Below, in pieces: positions 34,737-46,088 of a stretch of 64,000 bases of DNA. The DNA is taken from assembly GCA_017436915.1 (NCBI GenBank), contig JAFSCE010000032.1, positions 1-64,000 on the forward strand. Reading direction: 5' to 3'. A program made the translations under genes and the position numbers. This DNA comes from Clostridia bacterium. Its GTDB lineage: Bacteria; Bacillota; Clostridia; Oscillospirales; Acutalibacteraceae. The notes beneath the pieces are model-generated. The model had not been told where the DNA came from. It made no database searches and saw nothing but the letters and a program-made list of their open reading frames with translations. Position 1 is the first letter of the stretch. Every line of letters begins with the position of its first letter.

Positions 34737-35015
34737 AATCAACAAACACGATGATGGGGAGAAAGCCGTTTTAATCCCGAACACAGAGAGTCGGCGGGTG
34801 GTGTAAGCCGACAGACGGAGAACGGTATACTGGCCCCGGAGTGCTGATCTGAACAGGTGAATTCCTCATTAGGACAGCCGGCAACCCACCGTTATCCGGG
34901 GGCGCGATTATAGGATCGCCGTGAGTGGCCATTAAGGTGGCAAAAAGAGTGGTACCGCAAGGTTTTTACAACAACTGTAAGACCCTGTCTCTTTATTTTA
35001 AGAGGCAGGGTTTTT
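34737..35015 (+). promoter_or_regulatory. T-box leader, probably leucine-specific (CUG)
   Basis: A tRNA-sensing leader. The T-box sequence AGAGTGGTACCGCAAGG is at 34946-34962, and its UGGU (34950-34953) would pair with the ACCA end of an uncharged tRNA. The competing terminator is at 34982-35015. Stem I has the K-turn (GATGA at 34750-34754 facing GGAGT) and the AG-type apical part (AGAGAG, GGTGTAA). A lower helix pairs TGGGG (34755-34759) with CCCCG. Counting from that helix as in the known glycine T-box, the specifier codon is CTG (34830-34832), leucine, followed by a purine. Reading from the upper helix instead would give ACT (threonine). The gene order favours leucine. Confidence 0.9.
34982..35015 (+). 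terminator. T-box regulated terminator
   Basis: A 12-bp stem (34982-34993 with 35000-35011) with a TATTTT loop and T run, formed when the antiterminator around the T-box sequence is not stabilised by uncharged tRNA. Confidence 0.92.
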
Positions 35016-35047
35016 GTGTCTATTTGAGGCAGAAAAGAGGAATTGTT

Positions 35048-36244
35048 ATGTTGACCATCGACAAGATCTTTCAGGCGTCTACCGTTTTGAAGGATATTAT
35101 CCGCCCGACCCCGCTTGCCAAAGCATACGGGATCGCGCCGGATTGCACGCTGTATCTCAAACCGGAAAATCTGCAAAATACGGGTTCGTTTAAGCTGCGC
35201 GGTTCGGGTTATAAGATCGCGATGCTGTCCGACGAGGAAAAGGCAAAGGGTGTTATCGCCTGCTCCGCGGGTAACCATGCGCAGGGTGTGGCGCTTGCCG
35301 CGACTAAATGCGGTATTTCTTCGCTCATTTGCTTGCCGGATACGGCGCCCCTTTCCAAGGTGGAGGCCACTAAGAATTTCGGCGCGGACGTCTGCTTGGT
35401 TGAGGGCTGCTATGATGATGCGTACAACCGTGCCTTGCAACTCAAAGACGAAAAAGGGTACACGTTCGTGCACCCGTTTGATGATGAAGATGTTATCGCA
35501 GGACAAGGAACGATCGGTCTTGAGATCGTTAACGAGATGGATGATATTGACGCCGTGATCGTGCCCATCGGCGGCGGCGGTCTGATCTCGGGTGTTGCGT
35601 ATGCAATCAAATCCATCCGTCCGTCCATCAAGGTATACGGTGTGCAGGCGGCGGGAGCGCCGAGCATGTACAACTCCGTAAAGAGCGGAAAGATCGAAGC
35701 GCTGGATGCCGTATCCACCATTGCAGACGGTATTGCGGTGAAAAAACCCGGCGAACATACTTTTGAGTACGTCAGCAAATACGTGGACGATATTGCGCTG
35801 GTGACGGAGGATGAAATTTCTTCGGCGGTGCTGGCACTGATTGAGAAGCAAAAGATGGTTGCCGAGGGCGCCGGTGCGGTGTCGGTGGCGGCGGCCATGT
35901 ATAACAAATTCCCGCTTGCCGGCAAAAAGGTGGTCAGCTTGATCTCCGGCGGTAATATTGATGTAACGAGCTTGTCGCGCGTTATCGAACGCGGCTTGAT
36001 GCGCTCGGCGCGTATTGTCAACCTGCTGATCGAACTGGCGGATAAGCCCGGTCAGCTCAAAGACGTATCCCGCATCATTGCCGATTGCGGCGGTAACGTC
36101 ACCGGCGTTCATTATGAGCGCGGCGGCACCAAGAGCGTTAACGGGTGTTTCCTGCGCATCACGTTGGAAGCGCGTAACTACGACCATGCCGATGAGATCG
36201 TCCACGCACTGGAGGCCGAGGGCTTCCGTATTGCAGAAAGATAA
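35048..36244 (+). CDS. ilvA: Threonine ammonia-lyase (threonine dehydratase)
   Basis: PLP enzyme (398 aa) that converts threonine to 2-oxobutanoate and ammonia, the entry step to isoleucine. The PLP Lys is in NTGSFKLRGSGYKI (about residues 44-57), with the phosphate loop GGGGLISGVAYA near 177. A C-terminal ACT domain (residues 320-398, LIELADKPGQLKDVSRII) marks the short TdcB/IlvA-like form with one ACT unit. The first gene behind the T-box leader, it is followed 12 bases later by ridA. The start codon follows AAAGAGG. Confidence 0.94.
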   Translation: MLTIDKIFQASTVLKDIIRPTPLAKAYGIAPDCTLYLKPENLQNTGSFKLRGSGYKIAMLSDEEKAKGVIACSAGNHAQGVALAATKCGISSLICLPDTAPLSKVEATKNFGADVCLVEGCYDDAYNRALQLKDEKGYTFVHPFDDEDVIAGQGTIGLEIVNEMDDIDAVIVPIGGGGLISGVAYAIKSIRPSIKVYGVQAAGAPSMYNSVKSGKIEALDAVSTIADGIAVKKPGEHTFEYVSKYVDDIALVTEDEISSAVLALIEKQKMVAEGAGAVSVAAAMYNKFPLAGKKVVSLISGGNIDVTSLSRVIERGLMRSARIVNLLIELADKPGQLKDVSRIIADCGGNVTGVHYERGGTKSVNGCFLRITLEARNYDHADEIVHALEAEGFRIAER

Positions 36245-36256
36245 GAGGGTTTTGAT

Positions 36257-36628
36257 ATGAAGATCATACATACAAGCAACGCACCCGAAGCGATCGGGCC
36301 GTACAGCCAGGCAATGGTCGCGGGGGGACTGGTGTTCACCTCCGGTCAGATCGCTATCAACCCCGCGAGCGGGGCGGTGGAAGCGACCACCATTGAAGAA
36401 CAGACCGAGCAGGTGTGTAAAAATATCGCCGCGGTGCTGGAAGCTGCCGGCTCGTCCATTGACAAGGTCGTCAAGACCACGTGCTTTTTACAGTCGATGG
36501 AGGATTTTGCCGCGTTTAATGCCGTTTACGGCAAGTATTTTACCGGCAAGCCCGCTCGTTCTTGCGTGGCGGTCAAAACGTTACCGAAAAACGTGTTGGT
36601 CGAGGTCGACACGATAGCAGAGCAATAA
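36257..36628 (+). CDS. ridA: 2-iminobutanoate/2-iminopropanoate deaminase RidA
   Basis: Small trimeric enzyme (123 aa) that hydrolyses the reactive enamine/imine released by IlvA, protecting PLP enzymes from damage. Family motifs are AIGPYSQAMVAGGLVFTSGQ near residue 11-30 (key G-P-Y-S) and the catalytic Arg in ARSCVAVKTLP near 100-110, with a conserved Glu near the end (VLVEVDTIA). Its position 12 bases after ilvA, in the same operon, fits this role exactly. Confidence 0.95.
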   Translation: MKIIHTSNAPEAIGPYSQAMVAGGLVFTSGQIAINPASGAVEATTIEEQTEQVCKNIAAVLEAAGSSIDKVVKTTCFLQSMEDFAAFNAVYGKYFTGKPARSCVAVKTLPKNVLVEVDTIAEQ

Positions 36629-36640
36629 GGAGATTCAGTG

Positions 36641-38305
36641 ATGGATACCAGTAAATACAGCGTCGGGTATTATCCGGCACCGGGTACGCATGTCAAATGG
36701 GTACAAAAAGATCATATTGAGAAAGCGCCCGCGTGGTGCAGCGTTGACCTGCGCGACGGCAACCAGAGTCTTATCATCCCGATGAGCTTGGAAGAAAAGA
36801 TCGAGTTTTACAAGTTGTTATTGCAGCTTGGGTTTAAGGAGATCGAGGTGGGCTTCCCTGCCGCGTCCGAAACCGAATATGAGTTTTTGCGCACATTGAT
36901 TGAGCGGGACATGATCCCCGACGACGTGACGGTGCAGGTGCTGACCCAGTGCCGTGAGCATATTATCCGCAAGACCTTTGACGCGTGCAAGGGTGCCCCC
37001 AACGCGATCATTCATTTTTACAACTCGACCAGCGTGGCACAGCGTGAGCAGGTGTTCCGCAAATCCAAAGAGGAAATTAAGCAGATCGCGGTTGACGGTG
37101 CGAAGCTCGTCAAACGTCTTGCCGCAGAGTACGAGGGCAATTTCCGCTTTGAGTATTCGCCGGAAAGCTTTACGGGCACCGAGCCGGAGTACGCACTGGA
37201 AGTGTGCAACGCGGTTCTGGATGTGCTCGAGCCGAGCGTGGATAACAACGTGATCATCAATCTACCGGTCACGGTGGAAATGAGTATGCCGCACGTGTAT
37301 GCGAGCCAAGTGGAGTACATGAGCGAGAATTTAAAATACCGCGAGCACGTGACAGTATCCTTGCATCCGCACAACGACCGTGGTACCGGTGTGGCGGATA
37401 CCGAGTTGGCGCTGCTTGCCGGCGCGGACCGCGTGGAAGGGACACTGTTCGGTAACGGTGAGCGTACCGGTAACGTGGATATTATCACGCTGGCGATGAA
37501 TATGTACTCTCACGGCGTGGATCCAAAGCTCGACTTTTCGGATATGCCGTCCATTGTGGAGGTATACGAGAAATGCACGCGGATGCACGTGTACGAGCGG
37601 TCTCCCTATGCGGGCGCGCTGGTGTTTGCTGCGTTCTCGGGCAGCCACCAGGATGCGATCGCCAAGGGAATGAATTGGCGCAAGGAAAAGAATTTGCACG
37701 CGTGGACAGTGCCGTATATTCCGATCGACCCGCAGGATATCAGCCGCACCTACGACGCAGACGTGATCCGCGTCAATTCGCAGAGTGGCAAGGGCGGTAT
37801 CGGGTATCTGCTTGAGCAGAGTTACGGTTATGTACTGCCGCCGAAAATGCGCGAGCATTTCAGCTATTTGTGCAAGAGTGTATCCGATCACGATCACCGC
37901 GAGTTAAAGGGCGACGATGTACTTTCGATTTTCAAAGAGCATTATTTGGATCTCAAAGCGCCGCTTTCCATTGCCAATATGACTTTTACGCAAAAGGATG
38001 GCGGCGTGGATGCGTACGTTACCTTTGAAAAGGACGGTCAAAAGAACACCGTGCATACCACCGGTAACGGATCGCTGGACGCGGTCAGCAACGCGCTTAA
38101 AGCGTATACCGGCAGTGTCTATAAATTAAAAGTCTATACCGAGCACAGCGTGCAGGAGCAATGCTCCGATTCGACTGCCGCTGCGTATATCGGTTTGGAA
38201 AAAGAGGATGGCACGCTTTGCTGGGGTGCCGGCACCGATACGGATATTATCCGTGCCGGTATCAACGCACTGATTAGTGCGTACAACAATTTGATCACAG
38301 AGTAA
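36641..38305 (+). CDS. leuA: 2-isopropylmalate synthase, LeuA2 type
   Basis: Condenses acetyl-CoA with 2-oxoisovalerate, the committed step to leucine (554 aa). The N-terminal TIM barrel has the family motif [11 protein letters not shown] (about residues 34-44) with the metal-binding Asp, and [12 protein letters not shown] (about 242-253) with the other ligands. The C-terminal LeuA regulatory domain follows, from about residue 430 (leucine feedback site). Length and motif variants match the longer type-2 form found in actinobacteria and some clostridia. The ATG at 36641 follows AAGGAG; a GTG directly before it is also possible. Co-transcribed with ridA and leuC. Confidence 0.95.
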   Translation: MDTSKYSVGYYPAPGTHVKWVQKDHIEKAPAWCSVDLRDGNQSLIIPMSLEEKIEFYKLLLQLGFKEIEVGFPAASETEYEFLRTLIERDMIPDDVTVQVLTQCREHIIRKTFDACKGAPNAIIHFYNSTSVAQREQVFRKSKEEIKQIAVDGAKLVKRLAAEYEGNFRFEYSPESFTGTEPEYALEVCNAVLDVLEPSVDNNVIINLPVTVEMSMPHVYASQVEYMSENLKYREHVTVSLHPHNDRGTGVADTELALLAGADRVEGTLFGNGERTGNVDIITLAMNMYSHGVDPKLDFSDMPSIVEVYEKCTRMHVYERSPYAGALVFAAFSGSHQDAIAKGMNWRKEKNLHAWTVPYIPIDPQDISRTYDADVIRVNSQSGKGGIGYLLEQSYGYVLPPKMREHFSYLCKSVSDHDHRELKGDDVLSIFKEHYLDLKAPLSIANMTFTQKDGGVDAYVTFEKDGQKNTVHTTGNGSLDAVSNALKAYTGSVYKLKVYTEHSVQEQCSDSTAAAYIGLEKEDGTLCWGAGTDTDIIRAGINALISAYNNLITE

Positions 38306-38319
38306 AGGAGTGGTCACAC

Positions 38320-39579
38320 ATGGGAATGACCATGACACAAAAAATATTGGCGGCACACGCGGGGCTGGAAACCGTATCCGCGGGGCAGCTGATCAATGCG
38401 AAGTTGGATATTGTTCTCGGCAACGACATTACCACGCCGGTGGCGGTCAACGAGTTCAAAAAAGCCGGCTTTGACAGTGTATTTGATAAGGATCGCGTAG
38501 CGATCGTGTTGGATCACTTTGTTCCGAACAAAGACATTAAAGCGGCAGAGCAATCCAAGCAGTGCCGCGAGTTTGCGTGTGCGCATTGTGTCAGCCATTT
38601 TTACGATGTCGGTAAAATGGGTATTGAGCATGCTTTGCTTCCTGAACAAGGTGTTGTGACGGCGGGCGATTGCATCATTGGTGCGGACAGTCACACCTGC
38701 ACCTACGGTGCGCTCGGTGCTTTTTCCACGGGTGTTGGCAGTACCGATATGGCCGCCGGCATGGCGACAGGCATGGCATGGTTTAAGGTGCCCGCCGCGA
38801 TTCGCTTTGAGTTAAAGGGTAAATTGCCCGCTAATTGCAGCGGTAAAGACGTGATCCTATATATTATCGGTAAGATCGGCGTGGACGGTGCGTTGTATCG
38901 CAGCATGGAGTTCACCGGAGAGGGCGTCGCTTCGCTGTCGATGGACGACCGTCTGTGCATCTGCAACATGGCGATTGAGGCGGGTGCGAAAAACGGCATC
39001 TTCCCCGTGGATGACACGACGCGCGAGTATATGAAAGGCCGCTGTGAGCGTCAGCCCGTAGAGTATACGGCCGACGCGGATGCCGTGTACGAGCAGACGA
39101 TCGAGATCGATCTGTCCGCAATGGTGCCCACTGTCAGCTGTCCGCATTTGCCGGAAAACACCAAGGCGGCGAGCGAACTTTCGGATATTAAGATTGATCA
39201 GGTTGTGATCGGTAGTTGCACCAACGGTCGTATGGAGGATATGGAAACGGCGTACCGCGTGCTGAACGGTAAGAAGATCGTCGACGGCGTACGTTGTATC
39301 ATCATTCCCGCTACCATGCAGATCATGCGCGAGTGTGTGGAGCGCGGCTACGTCACGGCATTCATTGATGCGGGTGCGGTGGTGTCCACCCCAACCTGTG
39401 GTCCTTGCCTTGGCGGCTATATGGGCATTCTTGCAGCGGGTGAGCGGTGCATTGCCACCACCAACCGCAACTTTGTCGGTCGTATGGGTCACGTGGATAG
39501 TGAAGTGTATTTGGCAAGCCCCGCAACGGCGGCTGCCAGCGCGTTGACCGGTTATATTACCGAGCCGAAAGGGGTATAA
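38320..39579 (+). CDS. leuC: 3-isopropylmalate dehydratase large subunit
   Basis: Aconitase-family large subunit (419 aa) that isomerises 2- to 3-isopropylmalate with LeuD. It is the short LeuC2/homoaconitase-like form. The substrate-binding segment [18 protein letters not shown] and the 4Fe-4S ligands (one Cys in [11 protein letters not shown], two in [10 protein letters not shown]) are intact. It lies 14 bases after leuA and 3 bases before leuD. Confidence 0.96.
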   Translation: MGMTMTQKILAAHAGLETVSAGQLINAKLDIVLGNDITTPVAVNEFKKAGFDSVFDKDRVAIVLDHFVPNKDIKAAEQSKQCREFACAHCVSHFYDVGKMGIEHALLPEQGVVTAGDCIIGADSHTCTYGALGAFSTGVGSTDMAAGMATGMAWFKVPAAIRFELKGKLPANCSGKDVILYIIGKIGVDGALYRSMEFTGEGVASLSMDDRLCICNMAIEAGAKNGIFPVDDTTREYMKGRCERQPVEYTADADAVYEQTIEIDLSAMVPTVSCPHLPENTKAASELSDIKIDQVVIGSCTNGRMEDMETAYRVLNGKKIVDGVRCIIIPATMQIMRECVERGYVTAFIDAGAVVSTPTCGPCLGGYMGILAAGERCIATTNRNFVGRMGHVDSEVYLASPATAAASALTGYITEPKGV

Positions 39580-39582
39580 ACG

Positions 39583-40068
39583 ATGAAAACACAAGGAACT
39601 GTTTTTAAGTATCCCGATAACGTGGATACCGACGTGATCATCCCGGCGCGGTATCTCAACACTTCCGACGCCAAGGAACTCGCAAAGCATTGTATGGAGG
39701 ATATTGACACCGAGTTCGTCGGCAAGGTCAAAGCGGGCGATATTATGGTGGCGGGTTGGAATTTCGGTTGCGGCTCATCTCGTGAGCACGCACCGCTTGT
39801 TATCAAGACCTGCGGTACCGGTTGCGTGATTGCCAAAAGCTTTGCGCGTATTTTCTACCGCAACGCCATCAATATCGGGCTTGCTATTTTGGAATGTGAG
39901 CAGGCGGCGGAGGAAATTTCTGCGGATGATGAAGTCAGCGTTGATTTTGATACCGGTATCATTTATAATGTGACTACCGGCAAGCAGTATCAGGCAGAGC
40001 CGTTCCCGCCGTTCATTCAGAATATCATTCAAAAAGGCGGTTTATTGGCATCCTTGAAAGAAGCGTGA
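39583..40068 (+). CDS. leuD: 3-isopropylmalate dehydratase small subunit
   Basis: Swivel subunit (161 aa) of isopropylmalate isomerase, the short form that pairs with LeuC2. The core reads [13 protein letters not shown] near residues 13-25 and [15 protein letters not shown] near 53-67, which contacts substrate. The stop codon is directly followed by the leuB start region. Confidence 0.96.
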   Translation: MKTQGTVFKYPDNVDTDVIIPARYLNTSDAKELAKHCMEDIDTEFVGKVKAGDIMVAGWNFGCGSSREHAPLVIKTCGTGCVIAKSFARIFYRNAINIGLAILECEQAAEEISADDEVSVDFDTGIIYNVTTGKQYQAEPFPPFIQNIIQKGGLLASLKEA

Positions 40069-40073
40069 GTGTT

Positions 40074-41153
40074 ATGCAAAAAAATATTGCGGTTATCCGT
40101 GGTGACGGAATCGGTCCCGAGATCGTCGAGCAAGCGTTGCTCGTGCTGAATAAGATCGGTGAGCTGTACGGTCATACGTTTACCTATACGGATGTGGATA
40201 TGGGCGGTGTCGCCATTGATAAATGGGGCGATCCGTTGCCGGCCGAAATGCTCCAAAAATGTGTTGCGGCAGACAGCGTGCTGCTCGGTGCGGTCGGCGG
40301 CCCGAAATGGAACGACGTTCCCGGTGATAAACGCCCCGAAAAAGGGCTCTTGCGTCTGCGTGCGGGCATGGGGGTTTACAGTAACAATCGCCCTGCAAAA
40401 ATTTGGCCGCAGCTTGCCGATGCATCGCCTCTCAAAGCGAGCATTGTGGACAAAGGCATTGATTTTATTATCGTGCGCGAATTGATCGGCGGTATTTATT
40501 TCGGCAGTCATACCACCGAAGAGAAAAACGGCGAGAAAAATGCCGTGGATATTTTGCAGTACTCCGAGAGTGAGATCGAACGCATCGGTCGTATCGGATT
40601 CGAAACGGCGCGTAAGCGTTCGGGAAAACTGTGCTCGGTGGAAAAGAGCAATGTGCTGGATTCCAGTCGTTTGTGGAAAGCTGTTATGCATCGCCTTGCC
40701 GAGGAGTATCCCGACGTAGAGCTTTCGGATATGTTGGTGGATAACTGTGCGATGCAGATCGTAAAAGATCCGTCACAGTTCGACGTGGTAGTTACCGAGA
40801 ATATGTTTGGCGATATTTTGTCAGACGAGGCCTCGATGATTACGGGCTCTATCGGCATGATCCCGTCGTCAAGTCTGGGTGCTTCAAGCAACGGATTGTA
40901 TGAGCCGATCCACGGCTCGGCGCCGGATATTGCCGGCATGGATTTGGCAAACCCCATCGGTACGATCCTTTCGGCGGCGATGATGCTGCGCTTCAGCTTC
41001 GATATGCCGGCGGAGGCCGATTGCATTGAGAATGCGGTATCGGCGGTGCTGGATGCAGGGTATCGCACGGCGGATATTTATTCCGACGGTTGTGAAAAGA
41101 TCGGTTGCTCCGAGATGGGGCGCCGTATTTTGGAAAATATGAGAAAGGACTGA
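40074..41153 (+). CDS. leuB: 3-isopropylmalate dehydrogenase
   Basis: NAD-dependent oxidative decarboxylase (359 aa) that gives 2-oxoisocaproate. The N-terminus NIAVIRGDGIGPEIV, the substrate Arg residues in LRLRAGMGVYSNNRPAK, and the signature region NMFGDILSDEASMITGSIG (about residues 240-258) are intact. I chose the ATG at 40074 because family members begin here; a GTG at 40065 overlapping leuD is the alternative. Both starts have weak ribosome binding sites, and coupling to leuD translation is likely. Confidence 0.95.
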   Translation: MQKNIAVIRGDGIGPEIVEQALLVLNKIGELYGHTFTYTDVDMGGVAIDKWGDPLPAEMLQKCVAADSVLLGAVGGPKWNDVPGDKRPEKGLLRLRAGMGVYSNNRPAKIWPQLADASPLKASIVDKGIDFIIVRELIGGIYFGSHTTEEKNGEKNAVDILQYSESEIERIGRIGFETARKRSGKLCSVEKSNVLDSSRLWKAVMHRLAEEYPDVELSDMLVDNCAMQIVKDPSQFDVVVTENMFGDILSDEASMITGSIGMIPSSSLGASSNGLYEPIHGSAPDIAGMDLANPIGTILSAAMMLRFSFDMPAEADCIENAVSAVLDAGYRTADIYSDGCEKIGCSEMGRRILENMRKD

Positions 41154-41157
41154 TACG

Positions 41158-42825
41158 ATGAAGTTGTCCGGCTCCGATATTATCGTGCGCACCCTCATTG
41201 AGCAGGGCTGCGACGTCGTGTTCGGTTATCCCGGCGGCCAGATCATCAACGTGTACGATTCTCTTTATAAATATCAAGAAGAATTAAAGCATGTGCTGAC
41301 AGCGCACGAGCAGGGCGCGGCCCACGCCGCCGACGGCTATGCGCGTGCGACCGGCAAGGTCGGTGTGGTGATTGCCACTTCCGGTCCCGGCGCCACCAAT
41401 CTGGTAACGGGTATAGCCACCGCTTACTTGGATTCCGTGCCGATCGTTGCCATTACCGGCAACGTGCCGAGTTCCGGTATCGGTACCGATAGTTTCCAGG
41501 AAATTGATATTACCGGTATTACGCTGCCGATCACCAAGCACAACTATTTTGTGGGGTCGGTGGAAAACTTAGCGGATACCATTCGTGATGCGTTCCGTTT
41601 GGCGCAATCGGGTCGTCCGGGTCCGGTATTGATCGACGTGCCGAAGGACGTGCAGATCGCCATGTGCGAGTACGAGCCACAGCCGCCGGTACAGCCCGAT
41701 GAAAAACAAGCCGCAAAGGACGTTCGCATTGAACAAGCGGCGGCGTGCATCAACGAAGCGAAGCGACCGTTCGTGTATTTTGGCGGCGGTTTGATGGCCG
41801 GTGAGGCAAGCGAAGAGTTGTTAGCGCTTGCCGATAAGATCGACGCACCGATCGGATGCTCTATGATGGGTATTTCGGGTGTGCCGACTGATCATCCGCG
41901 ATTCCTCGGTATGCAGGGAATGCACGGACATTACGCGTGTTCCATGGCGATGCACAAGGCGGATTGTATTATTGCGCTGGGTGTTCGTTTCAACGATCGC
42001 GTGACCGGCAACCGTGCCAAATTTGCCAGAGGTGCGAAGATCGTACATATCGATATTGACGGCGCAGAGCTTTCCAAGACTATCGAAGCGACTCATGGGC
42101 TTCGCGGTGACGTGAAAAAGACGTTGCAAAAGCTGTTGCCGTTGCTTGACAAGCAGGAACGGCCGAAATGGCAGGAGAAGATTGCACAGCTTCGCCGAGA
42201 AGAAGCGGAAAGTGCCGATAATCGCGCGGGTATGACGCCTCGCGCGGTGCTTAACGTACTTAACCGGCATTTGGGTGACAACACACCGGTTGCGACCGAT
42301 GTGGGACAGCACCAGATGTGGACGGCACAGCACGCGAAGTTCAAGCACGATCGTCGGTTTATTTCCAGCGGCGGTCTCGGTACGATGGGTTTTGGCCTGG
42401 GTGCTGCGATCGGTGCACAGATGGGTACCGGTGAACACACGGTTTTGGTGACCGGCGACGGCAGTTTCGGTATGTGTTTGAACGAGCTTGCTACTGCGGT
42501 GTCGGAAAACGTGCCGCTTGTGGTGTTGTTGCTTAACAACGGCGTGCTCGGTATGGTGCGCCAGTGGCAAACGTTGTTCTTTGATAAGCATTATTCCAAC
42601 ACGGTGCTGGATCGCAAAACCGATTTTGTGAAATTGGCGGAAGCGTTCGGTGCTAAGGGATTGCGTGCTACCACGTTGGACGAGCTGGATGCCGCGCTCA
42701 GCGAAGCGTTTTCCACAAACGGACCGTGTGTTGTGGAATGTTTCATAGATAAAGATGAATTCGTTCTCCCGATGCTGCCGCCCGGCGGATCGATGGACGA
42801 TATCATAGTAAGGATGGGTGACTGA
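41158..42825 (+). CDS. ilvB: Acetolactate synthase large (catalytic) subunit
   Basis: ThDP-dependent enzyme (555 aa) that forms acetolactate or acetohydroxybutyrate. The catalytic Glu is in HEQGAAHAADGYARATGK (about residue 47). The FAD/quinone-type middle domain follows, and the ThDP-binding motif GDGSFGMCLNELATAV occurs with a downstream NN near residue 460. It is followed after one base by ilvN, its regulatory subunit, and sits within the T-box operon. Confidence 0.96.
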   Translation: MKLSGSDIIVRTLIEQGCDVVFGYPGGQIINVYDSLYKYQEELKHVLTAHEQGAAHAADGYARATGKVGVVIATSGPGATNLVTGIATAYLDSVPIVAITGNVPSSGIGTDSFQEIDITGITLPITKHNYFVGSVENLADTIRDAFRLAQSGRPGPVLIDVPKDVQIAMCEYEPQPPVQPDEKQAAKDVRIEQAAACINEAKRPFVYFGGGLMAGEASEELLALADKIDAPIGCSMMGISGVPTDHPRFLGMQGMHGHYACSMAMHKADCIIALGVRFNDRVTGNRAKFARGAKIVHIDIDGAELSKTIEATHGLRGDVKKTLQKLLPLLDKQERPKWQEKIAQLRREEAESADNRAGMTPRAVLNVLNRHLGDNTPVATDVGQHQMWTAQHAKFKHDRRFISSGGLGTMGFGLGAAIGAQMGTGEHTVLVTGDGSFGMCLNELATAVSENVPLVVLLLNNGVLGMVRQWQTLFFDKHYSNTVLDRKTDFVKLAEAFGAKGLRATTLDELDAALSEAFSTNGPCVVECFIDKDEFVLPMLPPGGSMDDIIVRMGD

Positions 42826-42826
42826 G

Positions 42827-43333
42827 ATGAATCGATTTACCGTAGCCATTTTGGTCAACAACCAGTTCGGTGTTCTGAACCGAGTCACCAGTATGTTTCG
42901 CCGCCGTCAGTTTAACATCAGTTCGCTGACCGTGAGCGAAACCGAATCGGCGGACTTTTCCCGTATCACCGTTCAATCGGAGGGTGACGAGATCAACAAA
43001 CAACAGTTGATCAATCAACTGTATAAGTTGCCGGACGTGCGTTCCGTTGTGGAGTTGGATCCGCTGGAAACCGTCAGCCGCGAACTCTTACTGATTAAAG
43101 TGGAGCATTCGCCGGAAAACCAAGGCGAGATTCGCGCTGCGTCGGACGCATACGAAGGAAAGATCGTGGACTATACCAAGGATGCCATGATCATCCAAAT
43201 GGTCGGTGATAGCCGCAAGATCGATAATTTCCTCGATCTGATGAAGGATTTCACCATTTTGGAAATTTGTCGCACAGGTGTCGTGTCGCTGGAACGCGGT
43301 GCGGTCACCATTCAACGAGTAACGAATTTATAA
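42827..43333 (+). CDS. ilvN: Acetolactate synthase small (regulatory) subunit
   Basis: Regulatory subunit (168 aa) that activates IlvB and gives valine feedback. The ACT domain covers about residues 1-75 (TVAILVNNQFGVLNRVTSMF, where valine binds at subunit interfaces), followed by the usual C-terminal domain (MIIQMVGDSRKIDNFLDLM). The ATG at 42827 is one base after the ilvB stop, so the two are coupled. Confidence 0.96.
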   Translation: MNRFTVAILVNNQFGVLNRVTSMFRRRQFNISSLTVSETESADFSRITVQSEGDEINKQQLINQLYKLPDVRSVVELDPLETVSRELLLIKVEHSPENQGEIRAASDAYEGKIVDYTKDAMIIQMVGDSRKIDNFLDLMKDFTILEICRTGVVSLERGAVTIQRVTNL

Positions 43334-43344
43334 GAAAGAGGTAA

Positions 43345-44367
<1,023 letters not shown>

Positions 44368-44374
44368 CAAAAGA

Positions 44375-44402
44375 GCGCAGGGTGCTTTATGGCATCCTGC
44401 GC
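44375..44402 (+). other. Intercistronic hairpin between ilvC and ilvD
   Basis: An 11-bp stem with one G-U pair (44375-44385 with 44392-44402) and a 6-nt loop, without a T run. It probably protects the 3' end of upstream messages or reduces ilvD expression rather than terminating. Confidence 0.55.
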
Positions 44403-44429
44403 CTACTCCATTGAAGGCAGGGTTGCTTT

Positions 44430-46088
44430 ATGGTAAAAGATAAAATTGTTGACGGTTGCCAAAACGCGCCGCATCGAAGCTTGTATCACGCGCTGGGGCT
44501 GACCAAAGAGGAGCAGGCACGTCCGCTCATTGCGGTCGTCAGCTCGTATAATGAGATCGTGCCCGGTCACATGAATCTGGATAAGATCGTGGAGGCCGTA
44601 AAACTGGGCGTTGCGATGGCGGGCGGTACACCCATCGTGTTCCCCGCGATCGCGGTGTGCGACGGCATTGCCATGGGCCACGAGGGCATGAAATATTCTT
44701 TGGTGACCCGCGATCTGATCGCGGATTCCACCGAAGCGATGATTCGCGCCCACGGCTTTGACGGCGTCGTCATGGTGCCCAACTGCGATAAAAACGTGCC
44801 GGGTCTGTTGATGGCGGCGGCGCGTGTAAACATCCCGACGGTGTTTGTCAGCGGCGGTCCGATGCTGGCAGGTCGTGTGAACGGCAAGAAGACCAGTCTT
44901 TCCAGTATGTTTGAGGCGGTGGGTGCGTATTCGTCGGGTAAGATTGACGAAGCGCAGCTGACGGTGTGCGAAATGAACACCTGCCCCACCTGCGGGTCTT
45001 GCTCGGGTATGTATACCGCAAACTCCATGAACTGTTTGACCGAGGTGCTCGGAATGGGCCTTCGCGGCAACGGCACGATCCCGGCGGTGTATTCACAGCG
45101 CATTGAGCTTGCGAAACATGCCGGTATGCAGGTGATGGAGCTGGTTCGCCGCGGTATCCGTCCGCGCGATATTATGAACGAGCGTTCCATCCGTAACGCC
45201 TTGATCGCGGATATGGCGCTTGGTTGTTCTACCAATTCCATGCTCCATCTGCCGGCGATCGCCAACGAGTGCGGTGTGGACTTCAGTTTGGAAATGGCAA
45301 ACGAACTCAGTGCCGTGACCCCCAACCTGTGTCATTTGGCACCGGCAGGTCCCACCTACATGGAAGATCTCAACGAAGCGGGCGGCGTGTACGCGGTGCT
45401 GAAAGAACTCAGCAAATTGAATTTGCTCGATCTGGACGTCATAACCGTCAGCGGCAACACGATGGGCGAAAACATTGCGGATGCTGTCAATCGTGATCCG
45501 TCGGTCATCCGTCCGGTAGAAGATCCCTATTCCGCGACCGGCGGTATTGCCGTACTCAAGGGCAATTTAGCGCCCGAGGGCAGTGTGGTCAAACGCTCGG
45601 CGGTATTGCCCGAAATGCTCGTACACGAGGGTCCTGCCCGCGTGTTTGATTGTGAAGAGGATGCCCAAGCTGCGATCAATGCCGGTAAGATCAAGCCCGG
45701 CGATGTGGTGGTTATCCGCTACGAGGGCCCGAAAGGCGGCCCCGGTATGCGTGAAATGCTCAACCCCACCTCTGCCATTATGGGTATGGGACTCGGCAAC
45801 AGCGTGGCACTGATCACCGACGGTCGATTCAGCGGGGCAACCCGTGGTGCGTGTATCGGTCACGTGTCTCCCGAAGCTGCGTCCGGCGGTGTGATCGGTG
45901 TGGTCAAAGAGGGCGATATTATCAGCATCAACATTCCGGAAAACACGCTGGAGTTGAAAGTGGATGACGCGGAACTTGCGGAGCGCCTAAAGAATTTTGT
46001 TCCGAAGAAAAAAGAACTTTCCGGTTATCTGAAACGTTATGCGGCACTGGTTTCCAGTGGCGCGAAAGGTGCGATCTTGAACGGATGA
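44430..46088 (+). CDS. ilvD: Dihydroxy-acid dehydratase
   Basis: Iron-sulfur dehydratase (552 aa) for the third common step of valine and isoleucine synthesis. Cluster-ligand and substrate motifs are present: [14 protein letters not shown] (Cys at about 114), [17 protein letters not shown] (about 183-199), and [16 protein letters not shown] near 463-478. It closes the ilv part of the operon. Its stop codon overlaps the start of the DUF815 gene (ATGA). Confidence 0.97.
   Translation: MVKDKIVDGCQNAPHRSLYHALGLTKEEQARPLIAVVSSYNEIVPGHMNLDKIVEAVKLGVAMAGGTPIVFPAIAVCDGIAMGHEGMKYSLVTRDLIADSTEAMIRAHGFDGVVMVPNCDKNVPGLLMAAARVNIPTVFVSGGPMLAGRVNGKKTSLSSMFEAVGAYSSGKIDEAQLTVCEMNTCPTCGSCSGMYTANSMNCLTEVLGMGLRGNGTIPAVYSQRIELAKHAGMQVMELVRRGIRPRDIMNERSIRNALIADMALGCSTNSMLHLPAIANECGVDFSLEMANELSAVTPNLCHLAPAGPTYMEDLNEAGGVYAVLKELSKLNLLDLDVITVSGNTMGENIADAVNRDPSVIRPVEDPYSATGGIAVLKGNLAPEGSVVKRSAVLPEMLVHEGPARVFDCEEDAQAAINAGKIKPGDVVVIRYEGPKGGPGMREMLNPTSAIMGMGLGNSVALITDGRFSGATRGACIGHVSPEAASGGVIGVVKEGDIISINIPENTLELKVDDAELAERLKNFVPKKKELSGYLKRYAALVSSGAKGAILNG

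Noticed and set aside
34821-34840. Isoleucine specifier in the T-box leader
   Set aside because: An ATC or ATT triplet is not available in the Stem I loop; the frame that contains ATA does not fit either helix boundary.
34892-36271. A 459-codon minus-strand frame over ilvA and the T-box
   Set aside because: It crosses the T-box terminator and opposes a clear gene; no support.
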